Shown: piece after piece, positions 22,552 through 34,208 of the stretch
Numbering within the stretch: the stretch's first letter is position 1
How the letters are laid out: the number at the start of each line of letters is the position of its first letter
Source of the DNA: Oscarella lobularis
Lineage: Eukaryota > Porifera > Homoscleromorpha > Homosclerophorida > Oscarellidae
Assembly (NCBI RefSeq): GCF_947507565.1
Contig: NC_089179.1
Coordinates: 3,241,747 to 3,305,746, forward strand
Direction of reading: 5' to 3'
Length of the DNA stretch: 64,000 nt
Notes under the pieces: model-generated
Told to the model about the DNA's origin: nothing
What the model saw: only the letters and a program-made list of their open reading frames with translations
Database searches by the model: none
Made by a program: the position numbers and the translations under genes

Positions 22552-23768
22552 TTAGGAAATTTCAGTCTCTCTTTCCGCGGCAATTTTATCAGGCGATCGA
22601 TAGCAAGAATGCAAAAGCGCCAGACTGATCAATCCACTGACGAAAAAACCGCCAGACAGATACAGAAACGATTCGAACGTGTGAGACACCTGATACATAT
22701 TCTCCATGATGACGGGCCCAACCAAGCCAGCAACGCCAAACGCCAAGTGAAGAAAACCAAGAGCTTCGATAGCCAAGCCAAGTCCAAAGAACTCATGACT
22801 AATCGCTCCATTATTAGTAAGAGGACCCATCGTAACCATATTAAAAAGACTACACGAAGCGACGGCAGCGTAACGGCCCCACAACCCGCTGCTATCCGCA
22901 CTCATAAACCAGGGCAAAAAACCAATGATCACCGTCTCGATGCCCGTTATGACGACCCAGAGTCGAGTCGGACCGAATCGATCGGCGACCGCCGAGGAAA
23001 AGATCGTTCCCCGAGTATCTGCGATGAGAAAGCGAGAAACTCGAGCGGCGGATTCGACGCTCGCCAAAACGCCGTCAACAGATCCTGCTCTCGACTTTCC
23101 AACGCCAGCTGAGGAATGAGCGTGACGAGCCGAACGAGCATTAGAATCCATAGTAGTTTAAGTCTAATAACGCTCCATTTCTTTTTTGGCGTCAATGCCG
23201 CTTTATTTTCGTTCTTTTTCGCCATGCCGTCGGCTTTCCACGGGTGAGAGAGTAATGGTAACATCGTCACAGTCATAACCGCTATGATTAATCCGGATAG
23301 AAAAAATATCGTACCGCAGTCGATTGCTTTTCTATTGTAAAGGCGTTCGACTGCTATTGCGAATTGGGCGGCGGGTATGCTGCCGAAGCTGTCGCCCACG
23401 GCAACGAGTCCCGCGCTGAGTCCAGTGCGGGACGGAAGCCACGCCATTGCGCAATCGTACGCGGGAGAGTCGCGCATACCTCCGTCGCGCTGATCAGCGA
23501 ATAGGCGACGAGGAAGACGCCCTGTAGCCATGGTCCCGTCGTTCGGCAAGCGAGTACGGTTGCGCCGCACGAGCCGAAGCAGATTCCCGTGAAAACGAGC
23601 GACGCTATGACGAACGGTGGCGGATAGTAAGGTGGCAATCATCGCTGCGAATAAACGCCGATTGCCAACAAACGGACTCTTACAACAGTGGCTCAAGAAA
23701 GCGAACACGTCGAGGCTTCCCGCCTGTGCGTAGACTACGACGGAGGGGCTCCAATGGCCGGGGGACAC
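22552..23768 (-). pseudogene. MFS transporter copy 2, frameshifted
   Basis: Minus-strand homologue of the transporters at 12660 and 48572. The C-terminal half (RFGPTRLWVVITGIETVIIG, LHLAFGVAGLVGPVIMENMY) and the middle (CAMAWLPSRTGLSAGLVAVG) are well preserved but lie in different frames, switching near 23000-23050. A second frame change lies near 23480-23640, where the segment FVIASLVFTGICFGSCGATV is in yet another frame, and the N-terminal segment is scrambled. Not expected to make a full transporter. Confidence 0.8.
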
Positions 23769-23897
23769 GGGCCGGGGACACGAGCGAACGGTCGTAACTG
23801 TCAGCCAAGCGCCCGTCTGTTTTGCATACCCCGGACACGGACAGAAGTTTCCGAGCTACTGTACCTCACCGCTTCGCTCCTCTCACCAGAAGAGACT

Positions 23898-26800
23898 ATG
23901 GACGAAGACGGTTTGTGTTTGCTTGTAGTCTTGCTCATTTGATCGGGGGTCCGCGAGCAGTTTCTCAAAGCTAAGATTTTCTGTTTCTCTAAATAATAGA
24001 CCCGGTCTACTTCGAGGAGAACGACGCTGGGTGTGTTGCTTCTTGTTTGATCGAAGCCGCTTGTTTAGAACTGTTCTTCTCCGCTATCGTGAAGGGAGAT
24101 AAGAATGTCGTGTCTGATTTTATCCGGAGCCATCCAGAAAGGTGGAAAGAAGCTGCGAATAAAGTACGACTTTCGTGTTCTTCTTTCAATCAATCTTTTT
24201 TTGTCCTATGTCTCACGTAGCTGGGAAGGACTTCACTTCATTTGGCTCTAGATGCTGAAACCGCCGAGTTTCTGATTTCTGCTGGAGCAAGTTTGGAGGT
24301 TGTGGATAAGGTAAAAGATTATTAATTAATTAACACTTCATATAATTCACGGCTTGTTTCACATCAGAGTGGGTTTACACCTTTTCTTCTCGCCTTTTCT
24401 CAAGGAAAATCAGAAGTGGTGGATGTTCTTATTGAGCGTGGTTGTGACATTTTTGCAAAAGACAATGTGCGTCATAACCGTTATTTTTTGCTACTAATTG
24501 ATTAGTAATGAACTACATGTAGAATGGTAATGGAGCTTTGGCAATCGTGAGTCGAATGGGTCATTTGGATAGTGCTAAGAAAGTCGTTGAATTGGGACTC
24601 AGTGTTGATGAACCTCATGAAGTATTGCGATGTGACAGATATATAACGACACACCATTTGTGCGTTTCAGGCTGGGTATACTTCACTGCACTGGGCGTGT
24701 CAGGAAGGACATGCTGAAATCGCCGAGTTTCTGATTTTAGCTGGAGCTAGTTTGGAAGCTGTAGATAAGGTGAAAATTGTCAGAAATTTGGTACCCTACT
24801 ATTTCTCACTGCTTCACATCAGTGGGGATATACACCTTTTCTTCGCGCCGTTTGGAACGGAATGTCAACAACCATCACTGTTCTCATCGAACGTGGCTGC
24901 AACTTTTTTGCAAAAGGCACTGTATGCTATAACCTTTATTAATCTGCTAATAATCTATTAATGATGAATTGTAGAGTGGTAATGGTGCCTTGGCAATTGC
25001 AAGTCAAATGGGTCATTTGGATAGTGCCAAACAACTCGTTGGATTGGGGTTGAGCGTCAATAAACCTCATCAGGTAACTAGCACAATGTGACAAATATAA
25101 TGACATATTTTAAAAATTGATAATGCATCAGAATGGGTATACTTCACTGCACTGGGCGTGTCAAAAAGGGCATGCTGAAACCGCCGAATTTCTGATTTCA
25201 GCTGGAGCTAGATTGGAGGCTATAGATAAGGTAAAGATTATTTAGCATTTTGGCGTTATTTCCCATTGTTTGACACAAGTGGGGATTTACACCTTTTCTT
25301 CGCGCCGTTTGGAAGGGAAATTCAGCCGTGGTAGCTGTTCTCATTGAGTATGGCTGCAACATTTCTGCAAAAACCTACGTATGCCAAGCCTTTGTTTGTT
25401 GGAATCTATTAATTAATAATGAATTGCAGGGTGATAATGGCGCCTTGGCGATTGCGAGTCAAATGGGTCATTTAGAAAGTGCCAAAAAACTTCTCGAATA
25501 TGGGCTCAGTGTCAATGAATCTGATCAGGTAATAGAATGTTACAGATTGCCACTGACGTTTTCATTTAGAATATTTCAGGATGGCTATACTTCACTACAT
25601 TGGGCGTGTCAAGAAGGGCATGTTGAAACCGCTGAGTTTCTGATTGCAGCTGAAGCTAGTTTGGAGGCCGTAGATGAGGTGAAGATTAATTAGAATTCGG
25701 TATTGTTCCTAATTGTTTCAAATCAGTGGGGATATACGCCTTTTCTTCGTGCCGTTTTCAAGGGAAGATTAGCAGTCATGACTTTCCTCTTTGAGCGTGG
25801 CTGCAACATTTGGGCAAAAAACAAAGTGTCTATTGGAATTTAGTAGCTTCCAAATATTTTATAACCTTGTGTATAGAACGGTAATGGAGCTCTGGCACTT
25901 GCAAGTCGTGAAGGATTTTTGAATGTTGTACAACAACTTGTTGGAATGGGACTCGGCGTCAATGAAGTGCACCAGGCACGTTGCAGCGCGTCTGTTTTGA
26001 AATATTGTCATTTAGTGACTTTTTAGGATGAGTGTTCCTCTCTTCATTGGGCGTGTCGGAAAGGACGTGCTGAAACCGCTAGGTATCTGATTTCTGCTGG
26101 TGCTGATATAGAGGCAACTAATAGAGTGCGTATTTAAACTTTTGTTTGATAGTATTATTTCTAACGTTTGTTGTAGTTTAATAGAACACCTCTTTTTGAA
26201 GCTGAGGCAAACAAGCACTATTTCCTTGTGGATTATTTACTGAATTTCGTTACTGAAACTGCAGTGGAAAAACGCAGATGCAATGCAGACGGGCTAGAGG
26301 TAATTTGCATATTGTGTAGTTAATTAAATGATTTACGGAGTTGTCTTTACCAAACGTGGCTCTTTACTATTTTCTTTATTTGACTTTCTCTTGTTCTTTA
26401 TAGGGTGAATTTAGCAGCGAAATGTTTCACGTTGACGAAGAGTCCGCTTTGATTGTCGAAGAAGTGTCTTCGTACCAAGAAAGCGAAAGCCATTTGCAAG
26501 AAATTTACGACGAGGCTCTGAAACGTGGCTCCGTGACTGTCAATCGTTCTCGCGTAATTGTTTCTGGTCAAGATGGAGTAGGCAAGTCGTGTCTTGTCGA
26601 TTCTCTTCTCGACAGGCCATTTGAGAGAGACAAAGCTAGCACAGAAGGAGCGGCCGTCGCAATGACGCACACAGCCACTAGCGGCTGGGTAGCAACAGAC
26701 AGCAAGGACCACTTGGATCCTCTTATCGCACAAGGTGTTTATTATCGAATGAATCAGCAGCAGTCGCCATCGCACGATAGCTCGCCTGAGTTGCCTCTAG

Positions 26801-29218
26801 CTGTGAAACCCTCGCAAGACTATATTCCCGTCGCCGGTTCAGCGATAGCAGAAGCAGAAGGATCGGGACTTCGCACTTCTACACCGGAAGTGGATTCAGC
26901 ACCGTCACTGGATGCATTAAGGAATGATTTGAAAGCAGTTGGCATAGAGGCAAAAACTCTTACGCCAAATCAGCAAGAGCTGGTGAGCACTTTTCTCAAG
27001 GATAGACCGAGTGAAGACGATCTCAAAAGAGAAAGCCTGGGCGTTCGCGATATATGGGATTTGGGTGGACAAGAAATTTATCTCGCTACGCATTCGGCTC
27101 TCATGCCAGAGAACAGAACGTTTTGTTTGACCATGTACATGGTCGTAATGGACATTTCGAAATCGCTGTCTGAAAAAGCAGAGTCGTTTCATCGATCGTC
27201 GGATGGCAAAGTTAGAGACCTGACAAACGAAATGGGCTGGATCCGCACAAACGGAGATTTTCCTTTCTACTGGTTCGGCTCAATCACAGCGGCCCACGAA
27301 GAGAGGACTAGAGGCGATCATTGGCTGGGCGAAGACGAAGAGGTGGATCCTCCTCCTGTCTTCGCAATCGGCACTCACCGAGACGTGTTGAACAGCGACA
27401 AAGAGCGTTTTCCTGATTCAGCCACTGTTAATAAATGGCTTTTGAAGCAAGGAAATCTCATTGAGCAACTCCTTGAAGACAGCGAATTTGTTAGGCACAT
27501 TGTTCTGCCGAAGAAACACGACGACTTAAGCGACGACGAAAATTTCCGGGAGATGATTCACTTTGTCAAGAGAATCTTTCTAATTGACAATTCGGTGTCC
27601 GGTTCGACTTCTCCTTGCAAAACTGCTAATGAAATTCGTAAACGAGTAGACCGCATGACATCGACTTACTGGAAACGACAGCAGAGGCAGCCCTTGTTTT
27701 GGGTCTACCTCGAGATTCTGCTCTTCAGGTGGAAGGAAGCCATGAAAACGGTCGTGGCTAAAGTTGACGAAATTGTTAAACTTGCTCAGCATCGAAGTAT
27801 CTGCAATATTAGTAGTCGCGATGAAGTCCTAGCGGCGCTGAAATATCTCGCCAATGTTGGAGCAATTCTCTATTACCCAGAAGTCGACGATTTGGAAGAT
27901 GTCATTTTCACTAGTCCGACGTGGGTAATCAAAGCGCTTTCAGCATTCGTTACAGCAGCAAAACCTGGTCCAAATATGGAGCCGAAGTGGAACATCCTTA
28001 AACAGAAAGGTGTAATGTCTAAGGACTTGATGGACTATCGCCTGAATCAAATGCGAAAAGCTATTGACTTTGCTACCGATGCGGATCATAAAGACGAGAA
28101 TAGACTAATTGTGCGACTTCTGCAACTTCTTGACGTCATCACCCCAGTTGCAGGATCGCCCCCAAATGAGTTTTATGTTCCGTCGATGCTGAATCCTTTC
28201 TTTCTGTATCCTCGCACTTACTGGGAAGGACACAGTCGCTCGCCTCCCTACCCCGCTCCTCTTATTGTCATTCCAATGAAACTGAAATTTTTTCCGGAAT
28301 GTCTTTACTTCCGTCTTGTTACGCGCTTTCTAAAATTGTATCCGAAAAACCCGGAGCTCTCTCGTCATCAGTGCGTCTTTTTAGTAGAAGATAAATGCTC
28401 TACGGCAGAAGGTATGCTATATCTTTGTGATAGTCTGTATAAAGGGAAACGTTCATTGTGTTTATTTATAGTTGAAGTTGAATTGCTGTATCAGAGTCGA
28501 GGCAACTGGGTGGCTCTAACAATTCATTATGTCAATAAAGACGATGTCGCTAACACAAGCTCTTTCTTCTTACACTCAATCAAAGAGAATCTATGCAAGC
28601 AGATGAGAAAAATCTGCTACCAGGGCATGAGAGGCTTTGATTATAGGATTTGTTGTCAATTGGACGAAGCCGTTCGCGGAGACAAACACTTGGATATTGA
28701 TCTCAAGAACCTTCCGGTACTGAGTACGAAGGAGGCGTCTAATTACTCGCCAGTCGATGCCAAACTTTACAACAAGTTTGGGAAACGCCTGCAGATAAAG
28801 CAAAAAGACTTTCGAAGAATTAACTGCTGGTTCGAAGACCAGCCTCCTGATGCTGAACTGCGATCACCTCGAGGTAAAATTACAAAAACTAATTCTTAAC
28901 TTTGTCGTATTTGTTTCTCTTTTATATGTAGCAGGTGCTCTTCCTGATGCTATCAACAGATCTCTGATTCGCGTTGTCGCAACGCTAGCAGAAGCAAAAT
29001 GGCAAAAGTTAGCTCTTTGTTTAGGACGAGAAGGTCACGCTATACCGCAGTACAAACAAAAGTCTGACGAAGATTCCATTCGGGTCGCGATGGTCATAGA
29101 GGACTGGTTCGCAGAATGCGGTCCTACGGCTGCGACGGTAGATAATCTTGTTCGAGCCTGTGAAAAGTGTGGAATTCACGGAGATAGGATTGCAAGCGCG
29201 TACGAGGAAGAGCTGTGA
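23898..29218 (+). CDS. ROCO2: ankyrin-Roc-COR-death domain protein
   Basis: The start exon is tiny (23898-23910, MDED plus one base), joined in phase 1 to an N-cap exon (24001-24162). About 14 ankyrin exons then follow to about 26300, each starting and ending in phase 0. The large exon from 26404 has P-loop GQDGVGKS, G3 WDLGGQE and G4 IGTHRD, followed by COR (AILYYPEVDDLEDVIFTSPT, FYVPSMLNPF). A 60-nt intron at 28412-28471 (phase 1) and another near 28876-28932 lead to a C-terminal death domain (AEAKWQKLALCLGREGHAI) ending at 29218. Roc-COR modules dimerise and act as slow GTPase switches; ankyrin repeats bind ligands; death domains recruit partners. It is closest to ROCO1 in its GTPase. Inferred cytosolic sensor/adaptor. 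Confidence 0.85.
24219..26300 (+). repeat. Ankyrin exon super-repeat of ROCO2
   Basis: The ankyrin exons cycle in a set order of three types: (N)GNGALAIAS-type, GYTSLHWAC-type and WGYTPFLRAV-type, about 580 bp per cycle, with some four cycles. Exon phase is 0 at both ends, and introns share sequence between cycles. This shows duplication of three-exon blocks. Confidence 0.8.
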
Positions 29219-29416
29219 AAGCTTTCTCAGGCTGTTTGTACACATTCCACAGCGCTTGCAGGTACCCATTTTTTTATCTTAGATTAGAGTTTTTCTTTTT
29301 CTGGAGCTGCACTACTGTTAGTTGCACGGTTCTATACCTCATGGTGAATGCGCATAAATCAACTGACGTGCGACCGCAACGTCAGGCAGATCTATGATCT
29401 AACTGCCGTGCCATTC

Positions 29417-29720
29417 TTATATAACTAACGGTACACTCTTTGTGAGAGTAGGCGAGTGCGGTTGCGCCGCAAGTCCCGTAGCAGATTCCGACGAGAAGGA
29501 GCGACGCTGCGACGAACGGTCGCGGGGGATGTACGGAGCAATGACGATGCGAACAAGCCGAGGCCTCTCGCCTGTGCGTAGACTACGATAGAGGGGCTCC
29601 AATGGGGACACGATGAGCGGACTGGCTCGATAAGGTAACTCCCACGTAGCTGAATGCGCCGAGAAATCCAGCTAGTATAGTATGGCAATCATTGCTGCGA
29701 GTAAGCGCGGATTGCACTTA
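29417..29720 (-). pseudogene. MFS transporter copy 3, N-terminal fragment
   Basis: Holds pieces of the MFS N-terminus (GSYLIEPVRSSCPHWSPS, VVYAQARGLG) with internal deletions and a changed frame; nothing follows. A flanking string (ACGGTACACTCTTTGTGAG) recurs near 48253 beside MFS copy 4, linking the two loci. Confidence 0.75.
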
Positions 29721-29928
29721 CTCATTGTTCGTTGGAACGCTGCGTTGTTGGAATTTTCCTAACGTGCGCTGGCTTCCGAAAATTCGTGGACAAAGATCGT
29801 TCCTTCGACGCCAGTTACTGTAGGTCTATGCCAAGCGAGATGATCACAACCGTTTTAAAGATGCTATTCCGATATCTAAAGCTAGGTACACACTGTATCA
29901 GTCAACGGAATTTGGTCTACAATGAAGT

Positions 29929-32881
29929 CTACACATGATAAGAATCTGAGAGGACGACTTTGTGACGACGCTTTTCTCCCTCTCCTTCGAACTTTCCCGT
30001 CACCCTTCTCTTCTTGTCCGGACACCCGTTTTTAACAACTTCATCCATTTCCTTCATTAGAACAGCCAAGCACTCTTCACTCGTAGGCCGATATTCAATT
30101 CTCTCTTCACCAGAAATCATTTTCGAGCAAATCACGTGCAATGGACGACGATTCCTCAGTGGCATCAGCTGCCTATTCCTCTCTTCTGGAATAGGCCCCT
30201 TCCCGGTGAAAATTTCAATAAGAGACACGCCCAGACTGTAGACGTCACTGGGCAACGAACTGCGTGCTGACCTGGGTGGCAGTCGTTCAGGAGCCAGGTA
30301 TCGGGGACTGAGAGGCCCCGTTGATTTGGAGCTCTCCACCAAATGGGCGGCTCCCAAATCAGCCACTTCCACTTTCATATCCCGGGTCACCAAGACGTTG
30401 GTCGGACGAATGTCTGCATGGACGTAGCAGGGACGGAGCCCGTGAAGGTAACTGATAGCTGACGTCATCTCGACGGCAATAGACAGTTGCTCGTAATCGG
30501 AGAGATACGATAGAGATGCGTGAGCTGCGTCAATGACCTCGCTCACCGATCCCTCAAGCAGTTCGGAGACGATTTGAAAGGGGCAATCGTCTTCCATCAC
30601 AGCACCACATACACGGACGATATTGGGGTGATGGAGTCGACTAGCTGTAAGAACTTCCCTTTGGAAAATTGGAATCGTTCTTGGGGTTGTGATTAGAGCG
30701 TGGAATTTCTTGACAGCGACAGGCCTTTTGTTCCAACGACCGATGATCACGTCTGAAGAAATAGTAATTAATAGCGTATTCTATAATTAGGAAGTTCACC
30801 TATATACCAGCATATGCTCCAGAACCAAGTTTCTCATCTGTAAGGCGAACTTGATCTGCACTAATGTTAAGCACATCCATAAATTGATCAAGGTTCCTCT
30901 GGGATTCATCAAGAGTTCTCCTTCAAGCAAAATCTTCATTTCATTGCGTATTGGAGAAATTAAGAATGAATTACATGTTAACTTCAAGAGCATGATCTAC
31001 GTTTGCCTTTTCCGTCTCTAACTCACGGCAACGATTTCTGAAATTTTTCGTTTTGCTACAGAAGACGAAAACCAAGTGTCTACTATTTGTACCTCAATAT
31101 GCCATTGTCTGTCAGAAGCGAATTACAACGGATTTCTATCTCTGACCTAGAGCATATGTCATATTTCTGCAAGAAATGTATTCCAACAGATTTCATCACC
31201 GTTGTTTATCTAGTTCACGCGTTCTCTCTTCAAAAGCAATAGACATAGACGCCACGTCAGTCTCAAGATCGCGACATCGCGTTCTGAAATTCTATTTTGT
31301 AATAGAAAATTCACTTGCAAATTTTTTACCGTTGTTCAATCAATTCTTCTGCAAGTCGTCTCTTGTTTTCCTGATCTTGGCTTTTCTCTTCTTCCAAAAC
31401 TCGGCATTGTGCTGCCCAGCTGGTTCTACACATGCAGTGCTTAATTGGCACTTGTAACTGTTCCATTTAATTTACCTTTCAATGCTCATCTTTTCGTTGT
31501 CTTCTCGAAGTTTAGACACTTCTATCCTAAACAAACATCTCGTTATCTTCACGTGAAAACTCAAGAAACGCACACCTCGTTTTCTCCAGCTCTCGTTCGA
31601 GTTCCTGGATTCTGCGTGATTTATTTTCAACTGTTGATCTCAATTCAGCTAAAGGCAGTACGTGAGACTCAATATGCATGTATGACTCGTTTGATGGACC
31701 TAGAGAAGACGTTAAAAATGCTATTGAAATCTCTCACTGTTACCGAGAGTAAGTTCAATCAAAGGTTCTCGAAATTTTCCATCTGCTCCTTTTCCGCCTG
31801 AAACGATAATCTGAGCAGATCCATCTGCATTCTCTGCGCAGTGCATAGTGTGAAGCTTAATACGTGCTATTTCCGGGTTGACGTAAAACTAATAAATGTA
31901 TCAAAATATGATATCAATCAATTTTGATTTAGTACCTCGTGAAATTTACTTTTATCAAAATCAAGAATGTAAGCGAGGTCAGAGAGTTTGCTTGCGATGT
32001 TGCCGCCAACAAGAAAAAAGCAATTTTTTTCTTTGAATCCTGCTTTTGATAATCGACACATTCTATGATGCGATCGAGCAGATGGTTTGGGAAGAAAATC
32101 GATCAAAGTCCACATCTAATACTAATCAATTACTTATTGCCCAACATAAGTAGAATGTACCTTATATCTCAAATCAATAACAAATGCGTCATCGAAATAT
32201 TTCGTTCCATCTTCTCCTCCATGAAGTAATCCTCGATATTCATCAATCGTTTCAGTGGCAGCGCTGTGACGCGGTTGAGGTCTTTCTCCTCTTAGTTCAA
32301 CGTCTAACCAATATCCTAAAACAGGAACGTTTGAAATGTTCATTTTTTCATTCATTTACTTTACCTTTTTCTCGTCTCTCCTCAAATTTAAGTTCAAAAA
32401 TCTCATTATTTACTAGCGACTTGAATCGTGCTCCTGCTTGACGAAGATCTTGAGGAATGGGTTTGCTCCATCCCCCAAACATGATCAGTCTATCTCCAAT
32501 AGCCCACAAACAGCAATTGGAGCGTTGCCATGGTTTCTTTCTATGAGCACCGGTAAGCGTGGCTACTTGGATCCATTTCACTTCTTTTGAATCCAAGCCA
32601 AACACTTCTCTCAGACATTCCCCGTCTGGCTTCTTTCCCCCGTACGTATACACAATCCCATTGATGATGACGCATCGAGCTCCTCGGCAAGGCGGAGGAA
32701 TATTCTTTCCTTTGGTGACACGGCGAATCCATTTCTTCTCTTCTCGGACGTTGCAAGTCCAGATCTCGCTGCGGGAAAAATATTCGCTCTTGCCATCCCA
32801 ACCGCCGATGAGATATAAATTATCGCCGATCAAGACACTTTCATGGCCCCATCGAGGTTCGGGTGATGCAGCTTCCGCCAT
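29929..32881 (-). CDS. Kelch - coiled-coil - TKL protein kinase
   Basis: Minus-strand multi-exon gene. The N-terminus has Kelch-type repeats (RWGHESVLIGDNLYLIGGWD, IINGIVYTYGG, GDRLIMFGGW, FLVGGNIASKL) from about 32881 to 31780. The frame is open upstream to 33007, and a further 5' exon is possible. Short exons at about 31000-31700 encode heptad-rich coiled coils (SRRIQELERELEKTR, EEEKSQDQENKRRLAEELI). The kinase begins with the Gly loop LGSGAYADVIIG, split by a phase-1 intron (about 30752-30814). It has VAVKK, the helix-C Glu (FQREVL), catalytic loop HADIRPTNVLV (HRD altered to HAD, Asp kept), VADLG in place of DFG (Asp kept) and APERLP. It is probably active, tyrosine-kinase-like Ser/Thr. 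It lies within the Roco cluster, convergent with ROCO2. Confidence 0.8.
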
Positions 32882-33243
32882 TTTGTCGTTGAATGTGAGA
32901 TTTCGTTTCTTAAAAAAGAAAGGCTTTGGAATTGCGACACCAGGGAATGCTTCATCGGAAAAGAATTCTTTCTTACTTTGTATAAAAGGAGAGTGATCGA
33001 GAGCCACGCCCTATAAGGTTGCGCTGAGAAAAATGCGTAGGATCAACAGATAGATATCTACCTGATCGGCGCATGTTTTTGTTTGTAAGTTAATTGGAAT
33101 TTAAGCCGCGTTATTACTCTGTTAGATTACGGACACAGAAAAAATGCCTGCATCAATTGTCATGTGATGTTCTCAAAACAGCTCGTCGCGAGCCTAGAGA
33201 GACAACGTCAATATTTCAAAACCTAAATACTGTATTCAGTAAT

Positions 33244-33278
33244 AACAAATAAATAAATAAATAAATAAATAAATAAAA
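33244..33278. repeat. (AAAT)n microsatellite
   Basis: Nine or so AAAT/ATAA units upstream of the Kelch-kinase gene. Confidence 0.85.
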
Positions 33279-33454
33279 CTTATGGGTTGTGAGATTTTTA
33301 CATGTCTATGCTAGACCCCAATTCGTTTGATGTGCTTGTGACTCAAACGAGTTCGTAAGTTACTTGTTTCACAAAAAATTACAAATTAATTATTCATTTG
33401 CGTATTTCTACTTTTCTGTAGTAACTTATTTCTTTTTAGCTTCTTCGATTTTGT

Positions 33455-33990
33455 GAGTCATCAACACAGACACGAGATCGATACCACTCGGCCACTTTCA
33501 AATTTCCCGATTTCAGATTTCGTTCCCTTGTCTTTATTGGCGAGAAGCAGTCTGAGAGCAAGAACAGCTTCGGGCCCTAACTGAAATAAAAGAGAAGATC
33601 TCTCCTCGCTCAAATATTAGTCAAAAACTAACCCTATATTATGTGCTCGATAGAGCAAATTCCATTCCAGCCAGTGATATTCGTTCCGCGCAGCGGATTG
33701 GCATGCCGAAGAGCAAAACGTCTCTTCGCCAAACGCCGAACATCTCAATATCAATTATTCATAAATTTCTCTATGATTTTTTAGAATAGTCTATGTACTG
33801 AATCGTTTCACTGCTTTTGTCGATAGAACCAAAGCAATACGAGCGAAGACTAGTTCTAAATTCTCGCTGCAATACAGCAGCGTGAGGAATTTCTTCGAGA
33901 ACGACTGTTCCCGGCTCCATGCTTCTTTCAGCCTGTAGATTGCGAAACTCTAAGGTTTATTCACCTCAAGAAAACGGCCTTTTAGATTGG
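33455..33990 (-). pseudogene. SMYD-like SET/MYND fragment, copy 1
   Basis: Minus-strand exon-like segments spell the start of a SMYD lysine methyltransferase: LKGRFLE joined to AERSMEPGTVVLEEIPHAAV, then a MYND-like finger (CSAFGEETFCSSACQSAARN, EYHWLEW) and LGPEAVLALRLLLANKDKG. The MYND has lost at least two metal Cys (CSAF for CSAC; LEW for LEC). The donor after the last segment is mutated (GG|GA), and the rest of the SET domain is absent. Copy 2 lies at 42360-42886. Confidence 0.6.
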
Positions 33991-34208
33991 GTGCATTGCA
34001 CCTGGTTAGTCTCTGGAGAAAGTAAAAGTTGTATACGGGATTTGAGACACTCTCCTCTATCACGTGAGCCTGAAACGTTCAACGACTCTTCCCGAAGATT
34101 TCTGTTGTCTGCAACGTGACAGTAGCACGCGGAAGACCAGAGAGTTTGAAGAGTGCTGTACGAAGAGGGTCGCCCTGCTGACAAATTCTAGGGGTCCCTC
34201 CAAGAGAA

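Noticed and set aside
22609-23112. 167-codon plus-strand frame, and the similar one at 48635-49177
   Set aside because: Antisense shadow of the MFS copies; its Lys/Arg/Thr-rich translation reflects the reverse of membrane-segment codons.
28850-29218. Separate small gene starting at an internal ATG near 28850
   Set aside because: It is the death-domain exon of ROCO2; a phase-1 intron joins it to the COR exon.
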